A stretch of 64,000 nt of DNA, taken from positions 13,806,001-13,870,000 of the forward strand of contig CM068582.1 of NCBI GenBank assembly GCA_035048485.1. The letters are read 5' to 3'. The notes beneath the pieces are model-generated. The model worked only from the letters and a program-made list of their open reading frames with translations. It made no database searches and was not told where the DNA came from. Shown in pieces: positions 23,790 through 38,000 of the stretch. Origin of the DNA: Pteria penguin. Lineage: Eukaryota > Mollusca > Bivalvia > Pterioida > Pteriidae. How positions within the stretch are numbered: the stretch's first letter is position 1; each line of letters starts with the position of its first letter. Both the position numbers and the translations under genes were made by a program.

Positions 23790-26700
23790 GTAAATCTATG
23801 ATATTTTACAATTTACAGAACAATTATTCATATATATAAAGGTCCAACTGCTGCATTACAGGTTGAGGGGCTCTTGATCTATAACATGTTAAGTTAAGAA
23901 ATAGTTACACACTGTAGACTAAATAACTATAATCAACAATTTGTATGTATATCATCAGAAATTGTAACACTTCATGTTTTTCAACATACACATGGAATTA
24001 AATGTATATACAATGCGAGTCAAAATTACAACATGCCATCCATATTTCTCTCACGAATTTTCAGCTACTTAGCCTTATCAAGTTACAAAACGAATTACAA
24101 TTTACCACAATGTGAAATCCATGCTAAAATGCTTCAGCTTTTATAACTTGAGCATGGATTAAACATTTTATCTTTTATCTTTTTATTTTTAATTTGTCAT
24201 TTTCTTTCTTTTTAGATGGCATCACTAGAATTGTTTGAAGCGATAATTAGAGATGATGTAAAGGATGTCAAAAAATTACTGAAGACTGGGATAAGGATAA
24301 ATGAACGAAGCAGTGACTTTGTGAGTACAAATGTAACTTATCTGAAAAAATAAGGAAATCATGAATGTGATGACCTTGCCCGCATGCTTTGACTATATTA
24401 GTGTAATAATGATAAAGGAAGTAGTTTTATTTGATTTTGTTTATATTTTCTTTTATTCATTCATTTATTGGGGGTATTTTTTCTAATTATCATTATTTAT
24501 TTTTATTGCAAATCCCAAATGGGTTAAGATAAAGTGTTCTGGAGAAGAGAGCGTCTTCCACTGGTATAGGCCAGGAAAGTCTCGTAATGGCGTCACTTCC
24601 GGAATCCTCGCTGGAGATAAACAAACAATTACGCAGTTTCACTTTCGGTTAACTCTATCTTCCGTGTTGTTCACTGATTCCACTGAAGTCACTATGCTTT
24701 GTTTTGTTATAAATTGTTATCACCAAAGCTTACGTGAGACGTGTTCTTTTTTTTTTTTTCGATTTCCTAAGAAGAACTTAAAACAATGGGAAAAGTTATG
24801 CAGGTAGGTTCAATTTGTTATTAAATAGCAAGAAATTCCACCGTTAGTACAGAGTACGATATTGTAGCAGACGAATGCTTTTGCTAAGCTCGTCATTATT
24901 TTAACAATGCTGTATATTGAATAAATTGACAGCAAGCATGAGAGAAAACGGTTTCGAAATGGGTACAGTAGTGTAATCAGATGTATAAAGTACAGACTAC
25001 TGCAAAGCTCGATGGAATATCAGAATCTTGACTGTTGACATAATCATACTGATAGATAGGTCGGTTATTAGCAAATATACCAAAAGTGGCAAAACTATTT
25101 ATCTGCATATAATCTACAGCAAATCTTAATGCTGATACCCTTTTCTACAACATAATAATAGAATAGTTACATCAAACTGAGATGTTGAAGCAGACTTTTT
25201 TCCCTACATCCCTCCCAACCATATGCATTCCAAAGCTAACTGGGTGTATACCCAGTTTTGTCAGTAATGCACAGTACATAATAAACAGACATTGTTACCC
25301 TATTGATAATTATAGTCTGTTAATCATTATTAGTTAGTTTTAGTAGTGTATATGTGTTTTTTACAATACCTTACGTGTTTATATTTTTATGCCCTCTCAA
25401 TATGCGATACCTGTTGACCCTTGTTCTTTACATGGAGGATTATTTATAAATTTTTAAATGTACGTCTTTTGATTGTTCTGCTGTTACGGTGAGTGGGAAG
25501 GTGGGCCCGTAAACCGGTTAACCACACCATTTGTTTGGCTTTTGTCAAATTAAATGACCGTCCTAAGTCGGTATCGTAATTGCACTACAATCAAATATTT
25601 TTGTAATGTGTTAAATGTTCTATTATATTATTTATATTCATGTATTGTATAGCTCCATGGTGACTTCTGCCATATAACTGAGCCGGTAACTCCTCTTTTT
25701 TCTTGTGGTGTATATGTGGTACATTGTTGTTAGTGCCATAGTCATGTGACACCAGTTACTTTCGTATTTTGCATGAATGTCACACTTATTCCCTTTGCAG
25801 TGTGGAGCTCGTAAAAAGGTTCCCCGCGGAGGGTTTGACTTAAGTGTTATTATACCTTTTTCCTGATGTTATATGGCTTTGACACTTTCTATACAGTGTT
25901 TGTTCACATTCAATTATATATACAGTGTTGAATTATTGTTGTTTCGTCTGTGTTTAAGGACATTCGCGGCGGGTGTGGCTGGCCAAACAGGGGACGTTCA
26001 CTCCTCCCGGGCACCTGGTCTCACCTCTGAATTTCAGGGGTCCGTGAATGTCCACTGTGGTACATTGTTGTTAGTGCCATAGTCATTTGAAACCAGTTAC
26101 TGTCGTATTTTGCATTATACAGTTTAAATATACTATGTGTGCAGTCTGTAGGACTTAATCTTAGAGATTTGAATATGAATTTATATATTCACCATTTTTA
26201 GAAAGAAATATCGGACAGTGACAGAATCTGCAGCAGCCATTTCAAAGATTGAATGAAGCAGAATGGCCCCACCATATTTCCTTGGAATGAGGGAAAAGCT
26301 TTTAACTTTTAACGTCGGAGAGTCTGAACTCGCGCCCCTCCAAACTAAAATCCTACATCCGCCCCTGTATCTTTTTCTTTTTACAAGGAAATTGAAATGA
26401 AACCTGCAGCAATCACATGGATTATATGATAATATATGCACAATCAATGATACTTCAGATGAACTCATTCAACCGTGTTGTAATTCAAACACGTATAATA
26501 TCATTGTATAATTACAGTCGTGACGTCACACCGCTGCAATGTTAGGTTGCCATGGGACACAACATCAGAGGCTGTTTCTTTTAATTTGTAACTTCCCTCC
26601 GAATAGCTTCGCTGATGGGAATTATATATAAGAAAATGAAGTTTCTATAATGATATTTTGGAGTTAAAAGCGCATATATAATAGGTGTGTTATTTTGTGT

Positions 26701-29700
26701 ATTTATACAGGTATAAATTACAATGCTTGATGCATTTATGACATATAATGCGCATTAGATGTAATAAATGCATCAGCCATTGTATTTTATATCTAAATAA
26801 ATACAAAAAATAAGACACTTATCTTATAATTGTATGATTTTCTCTTTGACAATTACTGTTTTCAGCATATACATTTGTAATTCTTACTTTGTTGTAGATG
26901 CTGATATACACAACCCTTAAGCCGGACATGTTCAACATCACTAACGCAATATTGAAAAGATTTCCATTAAACTATGTCGATGGATGGGCACCTGCTACCA
27001 TTACGAGACGGGATCAACTTTTCATGACTCTCATGAAACTGAAGTTTAACAGCCCTAGCCTTGATCTTGCGGAGCGATTCTGCACAAGCAAAGCGACTGT
27101 ACACAACATTGTCATCACACATATATATGCATTGCATGAGGTTTTCTTTGACGGCATGATCAAGGACAACATGCCCTCGCTGCTCAAGTGCAAGTCCTAC
27201 ATGCCAGCTAGCTTTGGGGACCTCAGTTGTTGTTGCCTAGTCATTGATGGTACAGAGGTCACACAAGATGTGCCAGGTCAAGACATGAGAGCTCAATCAC
27301 AGACATACAGCTCTTACAAAAACCGTCACACTGTAAAGTCAGTAACTGGGGTTGCCCCTAATAGGGCAGTTGTATATGTAAGCAAATTGCACCCTAGTAG
27401 TACATCAGATGTTGCTATTGTTGGGCACAGCAATATGCTTGCTCAGTTATTCCCAGGAGATATGATATTGGCGGACAAGGGATTCACCATCCAGTCACTG
27501 CTCCCATCTGGAGTGCATTTAAACATTCCTCCTTTTTAAAGAACAAAGGCCAGTACACACCGGCAAAGGTTCAGATGTGCAGGAAGATTGCTCTACATCG
27601 TATCCACGTAGAAAGAGTAAATGAGAGGATTAAAAATTTTGAAATTCTTTCTCATATTTCTCAGCAATTTCGGCATATCAGCACAAAGATTTTTCAAGTG
27701 TGCTCAATGCTGGTAAACTTTCAACACCCTATGATTGCCGAAATTGAAGATAACTTTGCACAGAACGAATAATGTAAGAAAAGCCAATTTGAGGTCACAA
27801 GGTGAAAAGGTCTGATGTCAAGGTCACAAAGTCTTGCCAGAACAAATGTACATGTGTAACATGAAAGTCACAGTTAGTTTACTTCAAAAGTAATGACAAG
27901 GTCAAAAATGTTAAAATATAGGTCAGAAATAGAGGTTAAGGTCACAGAATGAAACATACTGGTGCCCTCAAGAAGATCTGGTCACAAGGAATACTCAAGG
28001 TTTACGAAGGTCAACTGTGGAGGCAAAGGTCACAGAATGAGAAACTTGGTGTGCTCAATACTGTTTTGACTCAAAGAAAACCCATCTATATGGTATACTT
28101 GTATAATTTTTAACTATTTATAATTAAATTTTCATAAATATTTTCAGGTGAAAGTATATTTATTTCAATTGTATTGAAAAGATGCATTTGCAGAAATTAT
28201 TAAATAAAAATGTGTAACATTCAATGTCATTGAAACCTTTCAATTGAAATAGAGATTGTCCACTTCAGGTATTCAATTCACAATAAACATGATTACTTTG
28301 CATTATGATGTATTGTTACAATGCATTGTTTGTTGTCTTGCATTGATATAGGTATTGATATTATATGGATATTTAACTGCTACTTTGTAAAATTTCAGTT
28401 TTATCTCCCGTGTTTGAAATATGAAAAGAAATAATTATAATTTTTCCATAGCATTTTATTGTCATTATTTGGATCGAATACCATCATTTTGACAAATCCT
28501 CTAAGTAAAGGTCACCAAAATGCTTTAAAATGTATATGTATATATATACTAGTGTTTCAATGATAAACAATTATATATCTATTGAGATTTTATACGGTCT
28601 TTTAAGAAATTCATTACCTTTACTGCATCTCTTTTACAAATTGCATTAATTGTCTTTTTGAAATATTTATCACACAAATTGTTACAATTAATACTAAAAC
28701 TGTCACGCATGGTTAAAACCAAACATAAAATACAACTGCATGTTACATGAAAATTGCAAGATATTGTGTGAAAATCTATTGTTGTATAATTGAAAGAATT
28801 TTTTAATTTTTTTGGTGTCCACATTGCATTTTGAACAACACGAACAATAGCAATGACCTTGGTAGTCCACACTACGAAGTCACAGGCAGACGTGTTGAGA
28901 ATATGTAGTTGTCTCTGCACTTGGTGGTAATAATGGCGATCCTCCTTCAATCTGTAGCTAGACTTTCCCTCGTGTGTTTGAATTTCTAGCAAGAAAAATA
29001 AGCATTCATGAAAAATGAGCTAACAACATGATTGTTTTCATCATGTTAATAGCACAAAATACCTTGAATCATAGAAAGCACAAGTCCTATTTTCATTTAA
29101 TAGACAGGACGCTAGAATTGGATTCAAACTCACATATTTGGCTTAAATGGATTGGTATATATATTGTCAGATCATGTTGATGTTGCTTCTACTCAAACTG
29201 CATTGGAAAAGACATCACTCACTCACTACCGAGGTCATTTCTGATTATTTTTTGTTACAGAGAGACTGTAAGAAAAACTGTTTAAAGAGGAGTATAGAAT
29301 CTTTCTTAAATGACTGGTCTTAAGGCTTTAAAGATATATTACCTAAACAAAAATTTTGCAGGACTTTATAGCTTCCTGGATGGTTAGGTGACGGGCACTA
29401 AATCGGCACTTAATTTCTAAGATTTCTGGCTTCAAACCCATGGCCTCCAGCTGCTCAGCTACTTCGGGATAAGATTTTGATGGCTGTAGTTGAAGGTTGC
29501 TGCACGGTGGATAATGCCATCTGGACTTGCCCCTAAGATTCAACTTTCATGAAGCCACACACCTGTTAGATTTTGAAGAAAGTATACATGTAGCCTCTGC
29601 AGTCTTGAATGTTATATGTTAAGTGTTTGATAGATGTGCATGAGGATTCACTTATCTGTCTCTGATACAACAGTATCACCATATAAGCAGTGCTGTTCTC

Positions 29701-32700
29701 TAGCAACTGACTTACTTGTTACTCCCCACAGGATGGCATCCTTAATTGACAAGTCATAAGATGACAGCAACTGTTTAAATAGTGATGGTGGAAACCTAAA
29801 TAAAATATGAAAATCAGCCATGACTCATTATCTTATGTTGATGACAGGTTCTAAACATACTTAATTTTTTTCTACTAGAGTTGTATTGGGTAATATTGCA
29901 TAAAAGTACAAGTATTCATTATAATTGCATAATAAGCATCTTAGTCACTTAAATTACCTATTTCTTTTAATGGCAGCAAGCACTGGACCAAAATTGGATG
30001 CTGTCAGACGATTTTTCTGATCATGGCCCACAGGTGGTTATTTATTTGTCCAGCAGTCAGTTTTGCTACCTGTAAGATAGCTTTATATTGAAGTATTCAT
30101 ATTTACATTATTTATTCTAATATCATGCATAAAATGGGTCATGTCCTTTAATCTCTTTAATATTGGCAAAATATATGAATTTAAATAAGACGTTATAATT
30201 GCTTTCCAATTGCATGTAGTTATAATAACATAACTATAGTTGTAATAAATTTTTCTAAATATTCCTTGATTATTTTTATTTTAACTGTAATTCCCACTAA
30301 ATTCTAAGTAATGATTGTGTGAAATAATGAAGAAATTGAATAACTGATGATGAACCTGCTGTATCTGCTCCCTGGTGATAGCGAGATTAATTTTGAGCCA
30401 CATCTGCTTGTCTGCTGTGCATGTATACTCCTGTGTAAGGAGCAAGTCCTCCACTCAGGGAATCTCAAGCTTTGGGGCAGGGGGCTCTTCAGAGACTATC
30501 CAATGCATAGCTGAAAAATGAATAATAAATAAAATAATGTAAAATCAACCACGATTTCAATCTAGATAGCCATTACCTAATTATTTGAAAAATCAAGATC
30601 GGTAGTTACTTCATACAGTCCTTTATCAATTAAAGTTATTCTATCTAGTATGTCATTTCATAAAATTACATTAAAACGATTATTCTAAGTTCTTTTCTTT
30701 ATAATGATCAGGCAGTTGGTCAATTAAACGGTGAAGTTATCCATGATTTTCTTTCATTGCAATAACTATACACTGTATATAGGTAAAAGATATGTCTGTT
30801 TCAATTTGTGACAAAATTACCTGCTTTTAAGAAAGACTAGCCTGCTAACATTAAACTAGCTTGTATTATTGCAGATCATAGAAAACTGTGACCTGGTTGT
30901 TGTTCAATTTGCTTAATACAGTAAAACAACAAAATAAACATAGAAAGTAACAAGAATGTAACCTTGCAGTTTGAAATCTTTGAGGAACATTACTGTATGT
31001 AGGCTTCAGAGAACATGGACTGTAACTAGAGATAATTGTAAAAATAAAATGAAACATAAACAGTTAATTTGCATTGGTATAACCTGAAAATCTACCAATA
31101 TTCCCCAACTTTTCAATTACGAAGGCAACATCTGTGGCATCAACAGGTCTTGCAGTAGCCCTACCAGATTACACGTACGAAATATGAAGAATTTAACATT
31201 CAAAATCCCTAGTTCACTATTGCTAATATTCTTGTTGTCATAAAATGTTAACACACTTTACTTCATTTCATAATCTTAAAAACATCAGTTGATGTAAACC
31301 GTTGACTATCTCTTACCGATATGTTGCCAGCTTCGGTGGTGGTGGAAACAATTCCTCCATTGTCATGGTCTTCTTTGGGGGCCTACTCTATGGATGCTGG
31401 ATCACATTTTTGTAGCTGCATTGCAATAATAGGACATCATTATGAGTAAATCAATACCAATGAATGAAGATTGATTGACAATTTAGCTTTACATAGTATG
31501 AAATATTGTAAATCCTTTAAACTGACACATATTTATACTTAATTGACAATTATTACTGATTTAAATTTACAAATAAACTTACAGAATGTTCAAGTTAGAA
31601 ATTCAATAAAAATTTAATAATTACCTATATAACAGGAGACATGCTTTATGGTGACACTTATCCTGTCCATTGACACAGTCGCACATGCTGTCTAGCATTG
31701 TATCATTCTCTCCCAATGTTAACTGAAAATAAAACTCATACAATAAAAAAGTTATGAATTTAACAGTATATTGTGCTGACAAATAACATTGAGTTATAAT
31801 TGATCTGTAACTCCTTGTATGAGCATACCATTGAATAAAAATTGCATGTATATCTTATTATAAATATAATATACAAATCTAGATATGGTACCAGGCCCTA
31901 ATAGTTCTTAGTGTACTCTCAGAGGGAATTAATTGTAATTGTAGCTTAGAGTGAGTCATCCAGACCACTTTTCTCATCCAGACCACTTTTCACTGTACAA
32001 AATCCTATTATAGATACAGAGATATCATACACCTTTGAGCACAGATTAAATATGGTTAAACGTATATACAGCTATATACAAGGCAATTGCATGGTAGAAA
32101 AGTACTAGCTCCAACGCAGAAAAGAAGGAGGAACTAATTTACAAGTAGTCAACTTCTCAAGTAGGCACTATTTTTGACATTTTGATGAAGTGTACATGTA
32201 CACTACTGTACAATACGTTAGTGTTCTGATGCTATCAATGATTTGATTGTCTGCATATCGATATAAAATAGTATTTTCTTATCGTATGCTAATCTGAAAT
32301 ATGCTTACTTACATTTATATGGTAGCTCCTGTATCTCATGCTGGCTTGAACCCTCCCTTGTACGTACTTCATTTCAGCGTCGTATGTAAATTTTAACACA
32401 TGATCCGATTTGACAGCCGTTTGCGATTTGTTGCTCATTTTTTTTTTTAGTACCATAACAAAAGTTAACCCAATAATAAAACCGACAATGCCATAATTAA
32501 ACGAAAATGCAAATGAAAAAAAAAAACACAAGCGATGGAAATGTCTTCGCAGACGTAGCTGGTGACATAACTAAGGAGTTTGTTTATCTCCAGTTAGCCA
32601 AGTCGTGTAAGATCTCGGAAAGTCTCGCACTTCCGGTTTCTCTTCCTATATAACACCTGTTGCAAATGTTCCATGGTACCCTCTCGTGTTCGGGAATAAA

Positions 32701-34984
32701 GCTATTTTTCAGATCGGTAAAAGGACGTACGGTACCGTCTATTGCAGTGTTCCAAAATGTCTTATTTTAACATTCTGGAAAGAGGAATATTATACTGTCC
32801 ATCAATATCTATGTATTAACCACGAAACTTCGTAAGAGAGGTTTGTGTTAGTATATTTAGTCGCTCCAAGTGAAGTCCCGAGTAAAATTTGAACCAGACC
32901 AACTTTATTTACAGAATAGGCTTTTCATTAGGGATAGTGTTTTTTTTTTATTTATTTTTTTTTTTTTTTTTTTTTTAATTTATTACCACTATTCCCCCCG
33001 AGCGGTAAGTCAAATTGATGAAGGACATCGAACAGAATTTTACCTTTAGATGATCTTTCATAAAAGGTTTGATATTTGAAAATCTTTCGTTTAATGTTTG
33101 TTTATTGATTTGAAACATTTGGTTTCTACTTTGATTGGTTTTATGGTCAAAGGTAATATTTCTTTACCTGACACATGCATGTATTACTGAGAAGTAAAGC
33201 ACTGGAATTTAATTGTGCGATCTTTTTGTATCATAGACTGCTAAGAAATTTAAATTATTGACATCTTTGTTAGAGTATGAAATAGTCTATATAATTTTTT
33301 CGTAAAGAAGGTCCAAATAGTTGCAAGAATATAGTTTATGCTAGACTGAATGGTAATTATGCAAATGCTAATGTGTTACCTTTACGTCATTTTCACTTTA
33401 TTCTAACAATATTCCTATCCTCAAACAAATTGAGCTACACATTTTCAGACAACCCGCGCAAAGGATCGAAGCAATACTCTTTGAACCATGTTAATGAAAC
33501 CTCATTTATCAATACTTAATAGCCGAAAGATGTCTTATGGGTATCGTTGACATAAAATTATGACTAAAAATATGCAGGAAGTAAAATATTTGGCATTCCG
33601 AATTTTCTACATGGTGGCACCATGAAATTCTTAGGCATGCACATTTAACCATCATAATTAAATGAAACTGTGTTTAATGTTATGAAATTGAAATTTATCT
33701 AATTTTTTTATGCAAGGACTATAACTCTCCACTCCATGTCGCTATTCTGTATGAAAGATTTGATACAATACAGCTTCTCTTGGACGCTAAAGCTGACGTC
33801 AATGCAAAGGGCAGAGTAAGTAATTAACGCACGAATTCCATCCCGGTAATAATTGAATAATACAATTATGAAAAAAAAAATGGAGTCATTGTCTTATATT
33901 ACTGTGTATTTTTTCATATAAAATTATCGTCATTCCTCTGCAATTTTATGTTTTATACAAGATTTGTTGGATTCTGTACGGCGATTTCTGTTTTATAACT
34001 GGAAAAGGAGAGGGTGCCAGTGCCCGTAAATCAGGGCTGATAAATACTGAGGTTAGCTCTTTGGATTTCAAGAGCATTTAAATTCAACGATATTTTAATA
34101 TTTGATTTCAAAACCTGGGTGTTATACGTTTTATATGATATATGAATTTTACACAACTGACCTAACGACTCATTACATGAAATCTGGGTGTTTTTTTTCA
34201 CGTATTTGTGTAATTTCAACGATAGGGGTATTTTTTACCTTTTTATATGTGATATTAATTATGAATTTAAGTAATCATTAAAGAAAATGTCTGCTAAAAG
34301 ACTGACATAAAAGATCACCATAGAAAGATCAATTTGGAATCAATACTTTACACAAACGATACTGGGGTGGAATACATGATGACGAACCTCTAATACAATT
34401 CAAACATTGGTATGTCAGAATGCCCATATATGGTCGACAGTCACTTTAGCCATATACGAGGTATTATGAAATGAGATTATTACACATTATCGGAAAGTTT
34501 GTGATGCTGAAATCGTAAATCGTCATCAATGTCGTGAGATATTTCTTACACTATACTTTCAAAATAATAATTCTTACATGTACAGATGGGTGCAGTCCTA
34601 ACATAACATGCACGTTAACGCGAAAGCGGTCTCGAGGACTGCTTTAGCACACGCGCTAGGGCTGCTCGACCGGACGCGCGTGCGCTTCTCACGTTAACGA
34701 GGGAGGATATTCGCGTTAACGCGATTTCTTCCCGCGTGAGCTCGGTTCCTGTCGCACGTTCACATGCCTACATTTGTAATTCTCTATGCAGTGGTAGAGA
34801 TGGAGGAAATAAAAGTGATCTAATCAAATTACCGAAAATGTCGGCATATGCTATAAAGAATCTAGGATACTTACATTCTAATTTTACTTTATTTACTTAT
34901 TTTATATCATTTCATTTATGTATTTATTTCTTATTTATGTATTTATTTCTTGTTCATCTGATTAATTTTTATTAATTTTATTGA

Positions 34985-35050
<66 letters not shown>

Positions 35051-38000
35051 CCTAAAATAAGAATAAATTTCATTATAGTCAATGTTCGGACAGTGTGTTC
35101 AATATTTAAAAAATTCATCCCTTAACTCGTAAGGGTTTTATTTAATTCTAAATATTAACTCACATGTACACATTAATGTTGTTATATTTAAATATACAAT
35201 GTATATATCGATTCTCCTTCAAATCCTTCTTTATGTATCTGTTATTATACGTTTTAAGTCATAAGCAAGCGAACATGGCTGTCAAGCACGTTCACGCTGC
35301 AGTCAAGCGCGTCAACGCGGCAGTCAAGCGCGTCAACGGGGTCTCGAAATTAAGTTCACGAGGAAATCTTCGTTAAAGCAAACACGTGTGCTCAGCAGTC
35401 CTGAGCGCACGAGGAAAGCAAATCTCACGTTAACGCGACGTTAACATAAAGTTATGTTAGGACTGCACCTCACTGTAAGCGTATTGTTATTGAAAGCTTT
35501 CTCTGAAGGTGTAAGTAGATGTGAATAAGGTGCTCGTCTCTTAACAGAGAGAGAGAGTTCCCGAGTTCGACTTCCGCCATAGACACCACGGTGTCTTTCA
35601 TATGTGACAGTAAAAACTGGGGTCCCGTAACGATGTGTGGATTATTAGTGACAACATGGCCGAAAGGACAATATCTAAGATAAGATGATGATCATTCACA
35701 AGAATGATGAAAGAGGGAGGGGTTTCCTAGATCCCTGCAACACGACAAAGTTTGCTATCGTATTTCTTGTCTACAACTAAAGTTGTTTAGCCATAGGACA
35801 CGCATTGAATATCGTTCAAAACTGACACAAAATTGAATCCATAGGTGCTTTTATTGATGAATCTGATTTCGATAAATACGATTCTCTTTTTTTTTTTTCT
35901 GTACGTTTTACCAAAGACAGTTTTGGATGTACATATTACACTTAGTTAAAGGTTTTCAGCAATAAGAATAATGGACCGTGTGAACATGGGCGGTTTCAGA
36001 GTTTAAAGGACATGAAAATGTATTTTTTGTCAAGATAAAGTCCAAACCTACAATCATATCGAAAATTGCAAAATGAAATATTCACATCATTATTCTGAAT
36101 TAGAGTTACAAACACGATAGATAATTGCTGAAGCATTTCTAATAATGTTTGCGTTAGCACCTTTAGAGGTCGGATAGGTTTTTTTTTTTCCATCACCGGA
36201 TCTTAATACATTGTGATATAATTTGATTTGGCATAATTGACTTACCTTGATATGATTATTCGGCTGCAGAGGTATTTAGCGAATTTTCTTTTTCTATATC
36301 CGGTCAGTCTCAGTATTTGCTAAAGATCGAACGATAGCCTGCGAGCTTGTGACGCTATAAAGTCAGTACTGCATACCAGGAAGCTTACAAGGATAAATCA
36401 TTATTTTATTATTATAATCCGAAATACGACGTCGGTAATTCCTCTATTTATTAGGCCTTCACAGAATATTTTGTTTTGTGCAATTTTGAGTCCCTATAGG
36501 TTTGCCGTTTTAGGTATCTACGATATAGAAAAACAAATTTTACTTTTTTCACGTATGCTTAATTCTCGAACACGTCGAAAAATTTCGATGTTCTTGTCTG
36601 GAACGTATTGCAGCATTTGTTTTCAATGGTTTCAATATATAAAATGCAATAAAACACTTTTTACCTTCGTTTTTAGTGGGGTCAATCGCCACTTCATGCA
36701 AGTTGTTACCAACGCAATACTGATATTACACGGCTATTGCTGGACACTCAAGCCGATATCAATGCCATGGACGAAGTAAGTAATAAAATATATGCCCTAG
36801 GTATTTAGGGTATTCTGATTATGCAGAAATAGTCTGGGTCTGGTGTTTAAGTAGACATTAACTAATTGATTTAGGAGGATATATTGCACAGTTCGAACTT
36901 TCTACGCGTTAAAATCAACAATGAATTGAAATAATTGTTAAATTACATAAAAAAAAACAATAATTAAAAACATTGCATTGCTACAGCTTGCATGAAATGA
37001 TCGGTGTCAGAATATAGGAATGAAACTCAAAAAATGTTGATAAATGTTATCTTAATTATCTATTCCGTTGTTTTGTTTGTTTTGTTTTGGGAGTTTTGTG
37101 TGTGTGTGTGTGGGGGGGGGGGGGGGTTAATGTTTCATTATATCACACACATAATAATATACTGATCTGCAGGTCTATATTTGCGATATTGCCTGCAGTG
37201 TAGATCGCAGGAAAATTAAACTCTGTTAAAATTCATCAAAGAATCATACTTATATTAAATAATCATTAAATAATAATAGAAAAGAGATATGGTCAGAATC
37301 CGGCTTAGAATTTTAGAGAAAAAAGAGTTTAGGTTAAACATTAATTGGCACCGGATTAGACATCAGTTATAACAACATTATTTGTGCTTTCCCTCTCTGA
37401 CGATGAGATGATAGACCGTGGGACGGTGCCACTTTACCTCCTCCGTTGAAAGAGATTTCCAGTATGTCTGTATGAAATTGTGTAAAAAATGCCGATTGTT
37501 TGACATTTCATTGGGGCATTATCAAGAAAGTGCCATTTAAAAAGTTGCAATTTCTCCCAAATCGTATGTTTCCATCTGGTCTTCCATATATTACTTCCTG
37601 TACGTAGACGATGTTGTAAGATATGTAAACACGTCACTACACGGTGGCATACATCTTGTATAAACACATGATAGGTGAGATATCTACAAAAGCCCAACAA
37701 GACAGGGTTACAGGGTTACACGGAGAGTCCTTGTCTATCACACACTTACATTCTACTTATTTTTCTCGGAAATAACTAAATAAAATGCAAATTACTAATG
37801 GAGAGATAAAATATAAATGAAAATAGTTTAAAGATAGTTCGAATTTTAATACTCCCGGCATTATACTGATAATTTAAATTTATCATCTTAAAACTAATTT
37901 ATTTCATCCCACCTGGAACATACTAACATTATATATATAAATAACCGTACTTCCGTAGTTATATTCATCAACGCTGCTATAATATATAATTCAGTTTTAT

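Larger units (their letters stand above)
28579..32438 (-). pseudogene. SWIM-YqaJ protein gene of the transposon, spliced, decayed
   Basis: Exons on the minus strand: 32438-32313 (ATG, 42 codons, FTYDAEMKYVQGRVQASM), 31722-31625 (SWIM), 31415-31317 (RPPKKTMTMEELFPPPPKL), 31160-31084, 30510-30356 (WLKINLAITREQIQQ), 30069-29958 (RLTASNFGPVLAAIKRN), 29795 to about 29720 (FPPSLFKQLLSSYDLSIKDA), 29603-29343 (catalytic) and 28985-28579 (HYYHQVQRQLHI, CDFVVWTTK). Phases agree across the first five junctions. A TAG in exon 3, a TGA in exon 5, a 1-nt shift in exon 6 and a TGA after LHES make it non-functional. Family role: a RecB/lambda-exonuclease-fold nuclease, here probably helping transposition. 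Confidence 0.8.
24565..32650. mobile_element. ISL2EU/Harbinger-group DNA transposon with THAP-DDE and SWIM-YqaJ genes
   Basis: Imperfect terminal inverted repeats of about 70 bp: TATAGG at 24565-24570 pairs with CCTATA at 32645-32650, and CTGGAGATAAACAAAC at 24611-24626 is inverted at 32578-32593. Two convergent genes lie between them: a THAP plus DDE transposase on + (26.2-27.8 kb) and a spliced SWIM-YqaJ nuclease-like gene on - (32.4 to 28.6 kb). I recall ISL2EU elements pairing a transposase with a YqaJ protein, so that is the preferred assignment; PIF/Harbinger is the neighbour group. It occupies the first long intron of the ankyrin gene. Its left arm carries R1 and R3 insertions. Confidence 0.7.

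Noticed and set aside
26181..26468. 95-codon reverse frame
   Set aside because: Antisense of the THAP relic and R3-flanking sequence; the + strand gives the sensible peptide.
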